A stretch of 64,000 bases of DNA. Origin: a bacterium (lineage in GTDB: Bacteria; Cyanobacteriota; Vampirovibrionia; Gastranaerophilales; Gastranaerophilaceae). The translations under genes were made by a program, and so were the position numbers. The notes under the pieces are model-generated. The model was not told the origin of the DNA. It worked only from the letters and a program-made list of their open reading frames with translations, and did not search any database. Positions 53,601 through 62,561 of this stretch are shown piece by piece (position 1 is the stretch's first letter; every line of letters starts with the position of its first letter). The stretch is taken from positions 119,292 through 183,291 of the forward strand of contig JAFUEV010000005.1 in assembly GCA_017470245.1 (NCBI GenBank), read 5' to 3'.

Positions 53601-56600
53601 TCTTTTCATTTTCTATTGTACCGTTATTAACTACATCTTTAATAGTTGATGCACCTTTATTGGTTAATTTATCACTTTCAGAAGAAACTGTTAAACTATC
53701 TTGTTCTAATTTTTTATTAATTGTAACGTTACCATTTTTTCCTTCTCCGTTACCAATAGTAGTACTACCAGTTCCTGTAACGGTATCAAGAACATCCGTT
53801 CCATTTAAATTCAATGTTCCGTTATTATCAACATCAGTTGTATTACCGGTCATTGTGACATTTTCAAGATTTACGGTTCCTGCAGTATTTTGAATAGCAG
53901 TATCAAAACCTGAAATTTCTTTTACATCAAAAATACTTAATGTCTGACCGTCTTTAACTGGTGATATTCCGACGGTTGTTCCTTGTCCGATTATCTTATT
54001 ATTATTACCGCTAATTGATAAAGATGAACCGTTTAAAGGAGTTAAATCGGAAGTAACATTTTCATCTTTAGACATTATATATGTTTTATTTTCGGTTAAT
54101 GATTTAACCGCATTTACCAAATCAGAATATTCAAATTTTAAATATCCGCCTGCGGAAAGCGTTGCATCACTTTCACTTTCATCCGTTACATAAGTAATCA
54201 TAAAGTTATCGATTACGCCTTGAACAGATGTTGAGTCAATTTGAATTCTTGAAGCATCACCAATATTAACTCTGTTTTTCAAATTATCACTTGCAACTTT
54301 TGCATAAGACGGAATAACATCATTAGAATCTGCAAGTATATTTATATTATTAATTAAAATCTTAGCACTACCATCAACAACAGAGTTAGCACTAATATTA
54401 TCTGCTTCTTTTGAAGTTTGACCGTTAGGTGAAAGATTTACATCTATAGCCAAGCCCATATTTTTTTGGATATCAACATTTCCAAGATTAAACGAATCTC
54501 TGGTACTTTCTTTTTGAAGATTCAAATCTCCGCCATTAGCTACAAATTTAAGTGCATCTTCTATATTTGCGCTGGTCATTAAGTTCGCAATACCGTTATT
54601 TTCAACACTTATTATATTATCTTCAATAGTTTTTGAAAGAGTTACATCACCTTTTATGTATGTTGTACCATTGCTACCGGTTATATTACTTTGTGTTTCT
54701 CCGCCGATTAAGTTCAATATACTTGTATTAGAAATACCGCCGGTTGCTTTTAGATTATCAGCATTAGATGTTATTGTTCCTGCATTAGAGATTATACCTG
54801 TTGTAGAAATTGAACCGTTTGAGTTATCAACAATAACTTCACCTGACGTATTTGTAAATGCAACTTGAGATACGCCAGCTTGTACATTTAATGTAGAAGC
54901 TGTATTTATAACAGAACCTGTACCTGTTATTGCACTTGAAATATTTGTATTGGATTTTGTATTTAATATACCGTTATTTTCTGTTGTTGCAGATAATGTT
55001 GTCGTACCGGTACCATCTATATTTATAATAGCATCTGCGATATTATTAACAGTTCCACCGATAGTCATATCGGCGCCTTTAAAATTAATTACGGCATTTG
55101 CAGCATTATTTGCTATTGTTCCGGAATTAGAAACCGAATTATTAATTATTGCTGTTTTTGTATTTGTAAATGATTTTCCGCTATTTACAATTAAATCATT
55201 TTGAGTAAATGAACCGTTATTTTCAAAATTATCAGCAATTGTAAACGAACCCGTGCCTGATATTGTAGAACTGTTTGAACCACCATTTGTTGTAATTGTC
55301 CCCATATTATCTATTGTTGAAGCATTTTCAATTTCAGCAGTTATACTTCCGGTTGTCGCAGCGTTTGTTAAAATACCAGATGTAACAGTTACATTTGATT
55401 GATTAATTGTTCCACTATTATCAAAATTACCTTTAAATTCAATTTTACCTGCATCATTTGAGGATAAAATATCTTTTGTATTGGAACCTCCGTTGATTGT
55501 CATTGTTCCTTTATTATCAACCGTTCCTGCATTTGTAATTGATGCTTCAAATGTTGAACCTTCAGCTAAAGTTAATTTATTGTTTTCATCAGCTGCACCT
55601 GTTATTACAACAGAGTCTTGTTTTAATGAATTATTTACAGTAACATCAGAACTAATCTTATTTCCGTTTTCATCTGTGTATGATGTTATTGTTGTTGTTC
55701 CTTTAAAAGAATCTTCTTTATCTGTTATTGTATTGAACACATCGGTGCCATAAAGATTTAGTATTCCGTTATTATCTATATCTACAGTATTATCTTTAAA
55801 TGTTACATCTGTTATATTTACAGTTCCATAGTTTGTTATACCAGTCGAAAATCCTTTATATTCAAGTATATCATTTAAGCTTAAAGTTTGAGTTCCTGCA
55901 AGTTCTATACCACCTGTTGTTCCACTACCAATTATTGATTTACCACTGCCGTTAACGGATAATGCACTTCCTCCGAATAAATGTGTATCGTCAGTTATTC
56001 CTGAACCGCCATGTTCTGTCAATTGTGGACCAATATTTTCATCTTGTCCCATTACATAAACTCTGGTTTGGGAATTATCTCTGACTGCACTTACCAAATC
56101 AGTATACGTAAAGTTTAAATATCCGCCGGTATTGGCACCTTCTTTATCCTTTGCATAAGTTATTAAAAATCCGTCTTGAGATAAACTATCTACTTTTACT
56201 CTTGTATCTTTTGCCAATTCTATTTTATCTTTTAACAAGTTGTCAGATACTTTAGCATAAGTTGGTGCAGCATCACCGGTATTCGGGACGGTTATTTTTA
56301 TATTATTAAGATATATTGTTCCATCACCGGTGACATTATTTGCAGATATGTTGTCCGCTTTCTTTATTGCGGAATTTCCGGTCAAATCCAAATTAATTTT
56401 AACACCCATATCATCAGCTAATGATAGATTGTCTAATGAATAATTTTCTGTTCCTTCTTGGTATTGCAAATTCAAATCACCGCCATTTGCAGTTAATCCA
56501 GAAAGTGAATTAATTCCCATTAAGGCAACACCTTCAGAGCCGGTTGCCGTTTTATCCAAGCTTACTATATTATCAGTTATTGCTTGTGCTAACGTTACTG

Positions 56601-59600
56601 CACCTTGTATATGAGTAACACCACCTGCACCTGATATTGCACTTTGTGTCGTTCCTCCCGTAAAGTACAAATCACCTTTATTTTCAATTCCGCTAGAAGC
56701 TGTTAAATTATCTGCTACAGTTTCAAGTTTTGCTCCTGATGATATATTTACTTTATTTTGATTTAATAAAGCATTAAGGATTGTTTTTCCTGTAGAAACT
56801 GTTGTATTTCCAGTCCCTGTAATTGCTTTATTTATTTCATTATTATTTTTAAGGGTCAATTTGCCGTTATTTGCAATTCCTGAAGTATTAGATGCATCTA
56901 TAATTGAATTATCTAGTATTAATTCATTTCCTTCTGCAACATTTGCAACATAATCGGCATTTATTACCTTTGTATTTTGTAATTCAACAGTTGTACCGGC
57001 TACACTCATATCAAAAAGACTGTTACCATCGGCATCTATTGTTGAATAATTATCACCTGATTTTGTACCCAAAATCGTTAATTTACCTGTAGCAGTCGTT
57101 CCTGCATTTTCCGTAGAAGTATATGTATTTGTTGTACCATCAAAATCAAACGTTCTGGAAGCACCTTCTGCTACATTTATTAAATTTAAATTATCTTTCT
57201 TTGAAGTAAATCTTCTATCTCCGTCAGTTACAGTAATTGCCCATTTAATTGAATCTTGAAGTCCTGTATCAGAACCTGTTACAGACATTTCGGTAACTCT
57301 TGAACGAGTAAATTCATATCCGCCAAAATCAGCATTATATTTGATTGTTGTTCCGGAAAAATCTTCAGTTCCGGTAATTATTTCATCAGCAATTGTTACA
57401 TCATACATACTCTTTACGGCACTGTCTATTTTTAAGACCGTATTTTCATTTGCATTATTTAATACTTTTTGTACAATTTCTTTGTTTGTTATTGATTGTC
57501 TGAATTTATCAATTCCTTCACCGGTTAAATTAAGAGAAGAAATATTAAATGTACCGGAGCCTGCATCAGTTGAGTTTAAAGTAAACGTATCAGAATCAGA
57601 CGTTAAATCTGAAGCTAAAGTCATATCTATAGCCATATTTAAGGCAGAACTCAAATTAGCCTTACCAACAGTATATCTGTCAAGATTATTATTTAATGAA
57701 TCAAAATATCCGCCATTTTCATCATTTGTAATATTTGCTACAACAAAGGAATCACTGCCTGAAGATACAAATTTACCACCATTTTTAATGCTCAAAGTGT
57801 CTTGTGAAAATGTACCGTTATTGGTAAAAGTACCTGCTACATTAAATATTCCGTTACCGGATAAAACACTGTTGTTTTCACCTGTTGTATTAACTGTAGC
57901 ATTGGAATTATTTGTTAATGTCGCACCGGAATTAATATTTAATGTACCGATTGAAGCAGTTCCATTATTTATTAGTTTTGCTCCGTCACTAATTTCAATC
58001 TTATATTGAGTTAAAGTATTTGAAACAGTTGAAACTCCCGTCAAAACATTCATTGTACCGTTATTATCAGTATCTATAATTTTTTCAAAACTATTTGTAT
58101 TATTTAAATTTAGTATTCCGCTATTATCAATATCCGCATTTGTATTTGATTTAAATACGGAATTACTGATATTTACAGTACCTTTTGATTTATTAATAAT
58201 TGCAGCAGTTGAAAATCCCGAAAAATCTGCTACATCATTAACGTACAAAGATTGATTATTTTCTCCGTTGCCTAAAGTTACACCACCAAAATTATTGCCG
58301 TGTACTTCTTTATTATTACCGGTTATTGTTAAACTCTGACCGTATAAAGTTGTTAAATCCTGTTCAACTTCTTCATTATAGGAAGGTATAATGTATTCTT
58401 TTACATCTTCTTCTTTAACAACTGTTTTTGCCAAAGTATCATTTGTAGATTTAAATACTAAAATACCTTTATCAGCATCAAGACCTGAAACAGAACCAAA
58501 ATCAGAATATGAAACACTGTATGAATTTGCTACGGTCGGAGCTTTTGTTATATTACTTAGAATAGTATCTGACAACTTGTACACATTAGTAAATTGACTG
58601 TTATTTGTTAACGTCACATAAGTAGTATCCGTAGCACCGTCAGTCATTAAATATATTGCATCAATTATAATATTATGCCCGTTTGCATTTACGGTTGTTG
58701 CAGTAATTCTGTCCGTATTAGTGTTTAGCAAATCGACATCAATAGTAAAATTCATATTATCTGACAAAGTTAATGTACCAAAATTTTGAGTTTCAATATT
58801 TTGAGTTTGAAAATTTAAACTTCCTCCTGCAGCATTTGTATAATTCGATGTTGTGAATGCATTATCTTTTGTTACGGATAAAGCACCATTGTTAGTTATA
58901 TTTGCATTTGTAATACCTGCAGCAATAGTATTATCGCCTGAAGTATTTAAAGCATAGTTCACAGAACCGGTAATATCAGAACTGATTTTTGTATCATTCA
59001 AATTGATTATTGCAGATGTATCAGAAACTGATATTGCAGGACTTGTGCCTTTTAATTCCAATGAATTTAAGTTCAATGTCGTATCGGCATTTGTAATTTC
59101 AAACCCTGTATGTGTACCCAAATCAAGAACAGAGCCTTCCACACCTGTTATTGTGAATGTTCCTGATGCAGTTTGTCCTAAATCTTCTGTTGCAGAATAA
59201 TTAGGCGTTTCTGCTGTTGCACTGAATTTGCGTTCTTCGGTTGTTACATACTGATTTAATACTGCAAGCGTATCCCTGTCAGATTGTACTCTTGATACTT
59301 CTTCAGGATCAGTAACCTCGTTAACTTTATACTTTATACTGTCAGTTTTTGTTCTAACGGAATTAAAAGCAGATATATCACCTTTTATATATTGTTCGGT
59401 AGTGACATTATCAAATTTTTCATCCCAATTAGCTACAGGATGGACATCAAAATATTCATCTTCAATAGTTTCAAGTATTCCTGATGAAGTAATACTCGGG
59501 TCTATTGTTAACGCCATTTTATCTTGAGAATCATCAAGAACTAAAACAGTTTTTTCTCCTTGTCCAACCAACGTAGAAAGATCACTATCAATGAACTTCA

Positions 59601-60192
59601 GTCCTGAAATATTTATTGTTCTGTTGTTACCATTTGTGATTTTGAATGTATCAGCTTTAGTATTTGCAGAATCTATATCAACATTTATGTTCAATGTACT
59701 GCCTAATTGAACGTTTCCTAAGGTGAGTGAATCAATATGACTGTTTGTTGAATCAATAAGCCCACCATTTGCGTCATTTGCAAGATTTTTTAAGTTTAAT
59801 GTACCAAAAGTCGCACCGTTATTACCTATTTTAACAGTAGCGCCGTTATATATACTCAGCTTGTTTTGAGTAACTGTATTGTTAAAGATAACAGTACCGT
59901 CATAATTACTGCTATCGTATGTTCCTCCGACATTAACAGTACCATTTCCTCCGGGGTCTGCAAATGCACCGTCAAAAGAAATTACCTTACCGCTTTTAGC
60001 ATATAAATTTAATTTTCCATTAAATGTGTTTCTAAAATCAACGGAATCACCACCGGAAACTGTTACTTCACCTGTATCTGCATCACGAGTGATAGTAGCA
60101 CTTGTTTTATTACCTTCAAATACAACATCTTTTGTATCAGCTATAATATTTACAGTACCTCTATTTGATACTAAATTAACAACATTTGTCAC
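50698..60192 (-). CDS. Giant autotransporter adhesin, main C-terminal part
   Basis: 3164 residues from a GTG, but the same frame stays open upstream to about 60708, where it joins the front piece 60690-62012 after a one-base indel; the original protein would be about 3,770 residues. Residues 1-~2800 are Asn/Thr/Gly-rich repeats of the type DNxGTLxxNG, typical of beta-helix passengers. The last ~330 residues are an autotransporter beta-domain (SQAMWTKPYTTFERVNL, GFVGYNGNQMSYDG, NGGYLGATLSAYKGNFFTGVTV, LQPSVFLGYSWV, GVVLQGGFRWTVG), which forms the outer-membrane barrel. An extra ~50-residue tail follows the last strand. Secretion as a surface adhesin is inferred. No start codon near the frame's beginning argues that this is not an independent gene. 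Confidence 0.85.
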   Translation of the reverse strand: MTNVVNLVSNRGTVNIIADTKDVVFEGNKTSATITRDADTGEVTVSGGDSVDFRNTFNGKLNLYAKSGKVISFDGAFADPGGNGTVNVGGTYDSSNYDGTVIFNNTVTQNKLSIYNGATVKIGNNGATFGTLNLKNLANDANGGLIDSTNSHIDSLTLGNVQLGSTLNINVDIDSANTKADTFKITNGNNRTINISGLKFIDSDLSTLVGQGEKTVLVLDDSQDKMALTIDPSITSSGILETIEDEYFDVHPVANWDEKFDNVTTEQYIKGDISAFNSVRTKTDSIKYKVNEVTDPEEVSRVQSDRDTLAVLNQYVTTEERKFSATAETPNYSATEDLGQTASGTFTITGVEGSVLDLGTHTGFEITNADTTLNLNSLELKGTSPAISVSDTSAIINLNDTKISSDITGSVNYALNTSGDNTIAAGITNANITNNGALSVTKDNAFTTSNYTNAAGGSLNFQTQNIETQNFGTLTLSDNMNFTIDVDLLNTNTDRITATTVNANGHNIIIDAIYLMTDGATDTTYVTLTNNSQFTNVYKLSDTILSNITKAPTVANSYSVSYSDFGSVSGLDADKGILVFKSTNDTLAKTVVKEEDVKEYIIPSYNEEVEQDLTTLYGQSLTITGNNKEVHGNNFGGVTLGNGENNQSLYVNDVADFSGFSTAAIINKSKGTVNISNSVFKSNTNADIDNSGILNLNNTNSFEKIIDTDNNGTMNVLTGVSTVSNTLTQYKIEISDGAKLINNGTASIGTLNINSGATLTNNSNATVNTTGENNSVLSGNGIFNVAGTFTNNGTFSQDTLSIKNGGKFVSSGSDSFVVANITNDENGGYFDSLNNNLDRYTVGKANLSSALNMAIDMTLASDLTSDSDTFTLNSTDAGSGTFNISSLNLTGEGIDKFRQSITNKEIVQKVLNNANENTVLKIDSAVKSMYDVTIADEIITGTEDFSGTTIKYNADFGGYEFTRSRVTEMSVTGSDTGLQDSIKWAITVTDGDRRFTSKKDNLNLINVAEGASRTFDFDGTTNTYTSTENAGTTATGKLTILGTKSGDNYSTIDADGNSLFDMSVAGTTVELQNTKVINADYVANVAEGNELILDNSIIDASNTSGIANNGKLTLKNNNEINKAITGTGNTTVSTGKTILNALLNQNKVNISSGAKLETVADNLTASSGIENKGDLYFTGGTTQSAISGAGGVTHIQGAVTLAQAITDNIVSLDKTATGSEGVALMGINSLSGLTANGGDLNLQYQEGTENYSLDNLSLADDMGVKINLDLTGNSAIKKADNISANNVTGDGTIYLNNIKITVPNTGDAAPTYAKVSDNLLKDKIELAKDTRVKVDSLSQDGFLITYAKDKEGANTGGYLNFTYTDLVSAVRDNSQTRVYVMGQDENIGPQLTEHGGSGITDDTHLFGGSALSVNGSGKSIIGSGTTGGIELAGTQTLSLNDILEYKGFSTGITNYGTVNITDVTFKDNTVDIDNNGILNLYGTDVFNTITDKEDSFKGTTTITSYTDENGNKISSDVTVNNSLKQDSVVITGAADENNKLTLAEGSTFEASITNAGTVDNKGTMTINGGSNTKDILSSNDAGKIEFKGNFDNSGTINQSNVTVTSGILTNAATTGSITAEIENASTIDNMGTITTNGGSNSSTISGTGSFTIADNFENNGSFTQNDLIVNSGKSFTNTKTAIINNSVSNSGTIANNAANAVINFKGADMTIGGTVNNIADAIINIDGTGTTTLSATTENNGILNTKSNTNISSAITGTGSVINTASTLNVQAGVSQVAFTNTSGEVIVDNSNGSISTTGIISNAGTITSNADNLKATGGISNTSILNLIGGETQSNITGSNGTTYIKGDVTLSKTIEDNIISVENNGIANLMTSANIEDALKFVANGGDLNLQKESTRDSFNLGNVDIQKNMGLAIDVNLSPNGQTSKEADNISANSVVDGSAKILINNINILADSNDVIPSYAKVASDNLKNRVNIGDASRIQIDSTSVQGVIDNFMITYVTDESESDATLSAGGYLKFEYSDLVNAVKSLTENKTYIMSKDENVTSDLTPLNGSSLSISGNNNKIIGQGTTVGISPVKDGQTLSIFDVKEISGFDTAIQNTAGTVNLENVTMTGNTTDVDNNGTLNLNGTDVLDTVTGTGSTTIGNGEGKNGNVTINKKLEQDSLTVSSESDKLTNKGASTIKDVVNNGTIENEKTLNITNSLDNANGTIANTVENAVLNLTGEDMTVAGTIKNAANAEVNIDGTGTTTLSATTENNGNLNTKSDTTITGNVSGTGSTTNTADNLSIQAAIEQATFTNTEGVVTVDDEKGSITTTNNIVNDGTLTANADNLKAGNELQNNNTLNLTGGENTNKITGDNGSVNFSNEVTNSGTINQKEVTNNGDLTNNALIQTLQDIVNLGILTSNGDNIKAGGEVKNSDTLNITGGTNTNKVTGDGTTNTSGTVVNEGSITQSALNNTGDLDNKSAIIAAVTNDGTLKNNGNIEGDVTNNGNADNKGEIKGSVENNEGADFENNGTITDKVDNSGKFTNNDTINGNVKNTETGDFDNNSTISTNLDNSGNFDNVDGVVSGTVDNKPTGTITTKIQGLTSDSINNDGTIKYVDSGSTIKDITGSGRVELRPEDDGTVKLNNTLDNNTLALYNGTLIFDKVKDVAGFEADGGTINAINGKNQTVNLGKVTINDKTNVKLDFNLGSQGTDKFKSSSITNNGGSFNVSAVKVSGMTMKDHIRVHLGDTTTLGRDNVTSDSFKLPTVLTPIRYIKGSVSGGYLTYEPTGNSYRDFNPSIMASSVTALVAGYQNQMQSLHDGFFHMERYMKYAKEDRVAAEQSNKYAALEPVVGFDEYSTPEVSQAMWTKPYTTFERVNLKGGVKVDNIAYGTMYGGDTDMFQMKNGFKGVISGFVGYNGNQMSYDGISMTQNGGYLGATLSAYKGNFFTGVTVSTGASTGDADTRYGKDEITLLTAGIANKTGYNFEFKEGKIILQPSVFLGYSWVNTLNYTNAAGARITQDALNALQIAPGIKLIGNTKNGWQPYASADVVWNIFMGRGEVKANDIVLPNLAEKTYVQYGVGIQKSWKDRFTAFGETMVRNGGRNGVVLQGGFRWTVGKDYSNVPTKKKYIQPKDNTNLKSQAGKTTMTKGKNKFNLLTKFDDNYKYTLVISQKMA

Positions 60193-60689
60193 ATTATTTT
60201 TTATTGAAGAATCAATTATTGTAAATGTTCCATTGGAATTATTAATTAATCCGCCATTTGACTCTGCAACAATTCCTGCTTTTATATAATTGTTTTCGAT
60301 ATTGGAAGAAGAAATTGTTGAACGTGCCGAACTACCTTCGTTATATAATACACCACCATTAATTTTACTGTTTTTTGTTTCAATATAATTTCCCGTAATA
60401 TCACTTGATATGGAATTAATCTTACCGTTTAAATTGTTTATAATTCCACCTTTGCTGTCAGTTTTTCCCTTAATTATCAGAACATTATCTTTTATGTCAC
60501 CAGAAATATAATCTATTGTTGATTTAGCTCCGTTATTATATATAATTCCGCCATTGAAATCGTTAGAAGTGTCGGATGTAATACTATTACCTGTTATGTT
60601 AGCGGAAATTCCCGAAATAATTCCTTCACTTGCATTACTAGAAGAATTGTATATTATTCCACCATTGATAACCCCGTCACCAACTACTA

Positions 60690-62012
60690 TTAAATTATTT
60701 CCGCTGTATTACTAGAAATAATCCCCATTGTTGCATCAGAATTTGCGACATTTTCAGAAATATTAGCAATTAAACCGCCTTTAAAAGCTTTTACCGTGAA
60801 GGTATTATCAGTCATATTACCTGTTATATCACCCATATATGCATAGTGAGATTTTGCGGAATTGTATATCAAACCGCCTCTTAACTCTCTACCAACTGCA
60901 GTTATAGTATTATGTGTAAAATTACTTGATATATTACCGAATTGAGCAGTACCACCGCCATCTGCTTGATTTCCTTCATTTGATATCAAGCCGGTTGATT
61001 CATTGCTACTGCCGGTTGCTATCACAGTATTATATTCGATATCTCCGCTCAAATTTCCAACTGTTGCAGTTTTACCGGTTGCTTTATTACTATATAACAT
61101 ACCGTACACAATGCCGTCTGTAGTCAGGGTATTATGATGAATTGAACCTGTCACATTACCTAATGTAGCTTCACCATTTTCAGCAATATTACGAATAATA
61201 CCACCGTATATCCCGTTATTTGCATTAATTTCATTATAGGAAAGCTCTGCGGTAATATCACCCATTATTGCGGAACTTTCCGAATAATTATGGATAACAC
61301 CACCTCTTATATTGTTACCTCCAACATTTATAATATTATTAGAAATAACACCTGCAATTTTTCCCATAGATACAGCATGACCTGATGTAGAATGATTATC
61401 TATTATACCGTACTGTTCAGGTTTACCTGTCATTGTGTTATTTTTTATTGCTAAATTAAGGTCACTCACTGTACCGTATTGATTAAGTAATAGCGGCATT
61501 TTATACTCGTTATTAAACAGATTTAGAGTTGCACCTTGTGATAAATCAATTTTTCCGCCATTATCAACAACAATCATAGAAACACTTTGATTTGTACTTG
61601 AATTACCTGAAATAACGTTATTGCCCGTAAAATTCAGAGTACCGCCATTAATATTAAATACAGTTTCTTTAAAATCCTTCCAAGCGGCATTAACAGTACC
61701 ATCAGAATTAAGAGAACCAACATTGTTTATATTTAATGTTTTTCCGGAACCAACAGTAATACCACTTTTACCATTACCGACTATTGAATAATTACTGTTA
61801 CCGTTGATAGTCAAATCAGCATTTTCACCTGCTAATTCACCCAAATCGGCTTCGATTGTTTCATCTGCTTGCAAGCTATATGTTCTTGTCTGATTTATTT
61901 CATCATGAATTGCATCATAAAGACTGCCGTATACTTCATCTGCCCATGCGGGTATAACAGATACAGTTCCAGCCAGTATAAAACCAAACAATAATTTATT
62001 ATCTTTTAACAT
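60690..62012 (-). CDS. Giant autotransporter adhesin, N-terminal part with signal peptide
   Basis: 440 residues. The signal peptide (LLFGFILAGTVSVIPAWADE) is followed by a polymorphic-outer-membrane/pectate-lyase-like beta-helix: repeated units of the form GxITxxxxxNTxxxxxxxxGGLIxN, ~50 residues each, for example MGDITGNMTDNTFTV and MGKIAGVISNNIINV. It stops early in the middle of such a unit (MGIISSNTAEII). The following DNA continues the same repeat in the next frame (VVGDGVINGGIIYN), up to and through the 3164-residue ORF. Adding one T in the TTT run near 60690 restores a single ORF. Confidence 0.82.
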   Translation of the reverse strand: MLKDNKLLFGFILAGTVSVIPAWADEVYGSLYDAIHDEINQTRTYSLQADETIEADLGELAGENADLTINGNSNYSIVGNGKSGITVGSGKTLNINNVGSLNSDGTVNAAWKDFKETVFNINGGTLNFTGNNVISGNSSTNQSVSMIVVDNGGKIDLSQGATLNLFNNEYKMPLLLNQYGTVSDLNLAIKNNTMTGKPEQYGIIDNHSTSGHAVSMGKIAGVISNNIINVGGNNIRGGVIHNYSESSAIMGDITAELSYNEINANNGIYGGIIRNIAENGEATLGNVTGSIHHNTLTTDGIVYGMLYSNKATGKTATVGNLSGDIEYNTVIATGSSNESTGLISNEGNQADGGGTAQFGNISSNFTHNTITAVGRELRGGLIYNSAKSHYAYMGDITGNMTDNTFTVKAFKGGLIANISENVANSDATMGIISSNTAEII

Positions 62013-62033
62013 TCACCTATATTCCTAACCTAG

Positions 62034-62059
62034 TATATTATATATTATATATTATATTA
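62034..62059 (-). repeat. 7-bp tandem repeat in the adhesin promoter region
   Basis: TATATTA is repeated three full times and then partly (62034-62040, 62041-62047, 62048-62054, TATTA to 62059), starting 22 bases upstream of the adhesin ATG. On the minus strand this produces several overlapping TATAAT-like -10 boxes spaced by 7 bases. Gain or loss of a unit would change promoter geometry, as in phase-variable surface genes. Confidence 0.6.
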
Positions 62060-62098
62060 TTGTTGTATACAAATTTCCTATACTATTTGTATGAAAAA

Positions 62099-62470
62099 TC
62101 ACACGTATTTTTTAAACTCACTATAAGAAAAATACCTGTCAAAGTCCACATCATCAAAGTTACAAAGCAATCTGTATACTTCATCTTCTTCATCCATCTT
62201 TTGAAATTTGTATTCATCAAACTTCCACAGTTTAGGATTTATTCCGTAGACTCGTATAATTTCTTTTTCTAACAGGATTTTCAATTTCTTTTTTACAGTA
62301 TCCAATGGCATATTCAGAGATTTTGCAAGTTCAACTGCAGATATTCCCTCATCCCTTGAGCACTTTTCAGGAGTAAGAAACATCAATTCCAGTCCTACTT
62401 TTTTTAATTCTATATCATCTTCTACTAGCATCTCTGGTACTACCCTTGTTTTCAAATGTATGTTCGGCAT
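62099..62470 (-). CDS. Small winged-helix DNA-binding protein
   Basis: 123 residues. The centre, ISAVELAKSLNMPLDTVKKKLKILLEKEIIRVYG, reads as a helix-turn-helix plus wing, as in MarR- or replication-initiator-like regulators. The start is uncertain: the ATG at 62470 lacks a ribosome site, and Met14 at 62431 (GGG upstream) is an alternative. It lies directly upstream of the giant adhesin gene on the same strand, with the 7-bp repeats between them, so a regulatory link is possible but unproved. Confidence 0.6.
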   Translation of the reverse strand: MPNIHLKTRVVPEMLVEDDIELKKVGLELMFLTPEKCSRDEGISAVELAKSLNMPLDTVKKKLKILLEKEIIRVYGINPKLWKFDEYKFQKMDEEDEVYRLLCNFDDVDFDRYFSYSEFKKYV

Positions 62471-62561
62471 TTTTTTAAAATACTTTAATTTTTTATCAAA
62501 AGTGTATTTTTTTTTCTATTATTATTGTACAATCAAAAAAGAGATTGGGATATTTTTTTAT

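Noticed and set aside
52547..60289. Many plus-strand ORFs opposite the autotransporter
   Set aside because: They are antisense shadows of the Asn/Thr/Gly-rich repeats: valine- and serine-rich, without ribosome sites or known domains.
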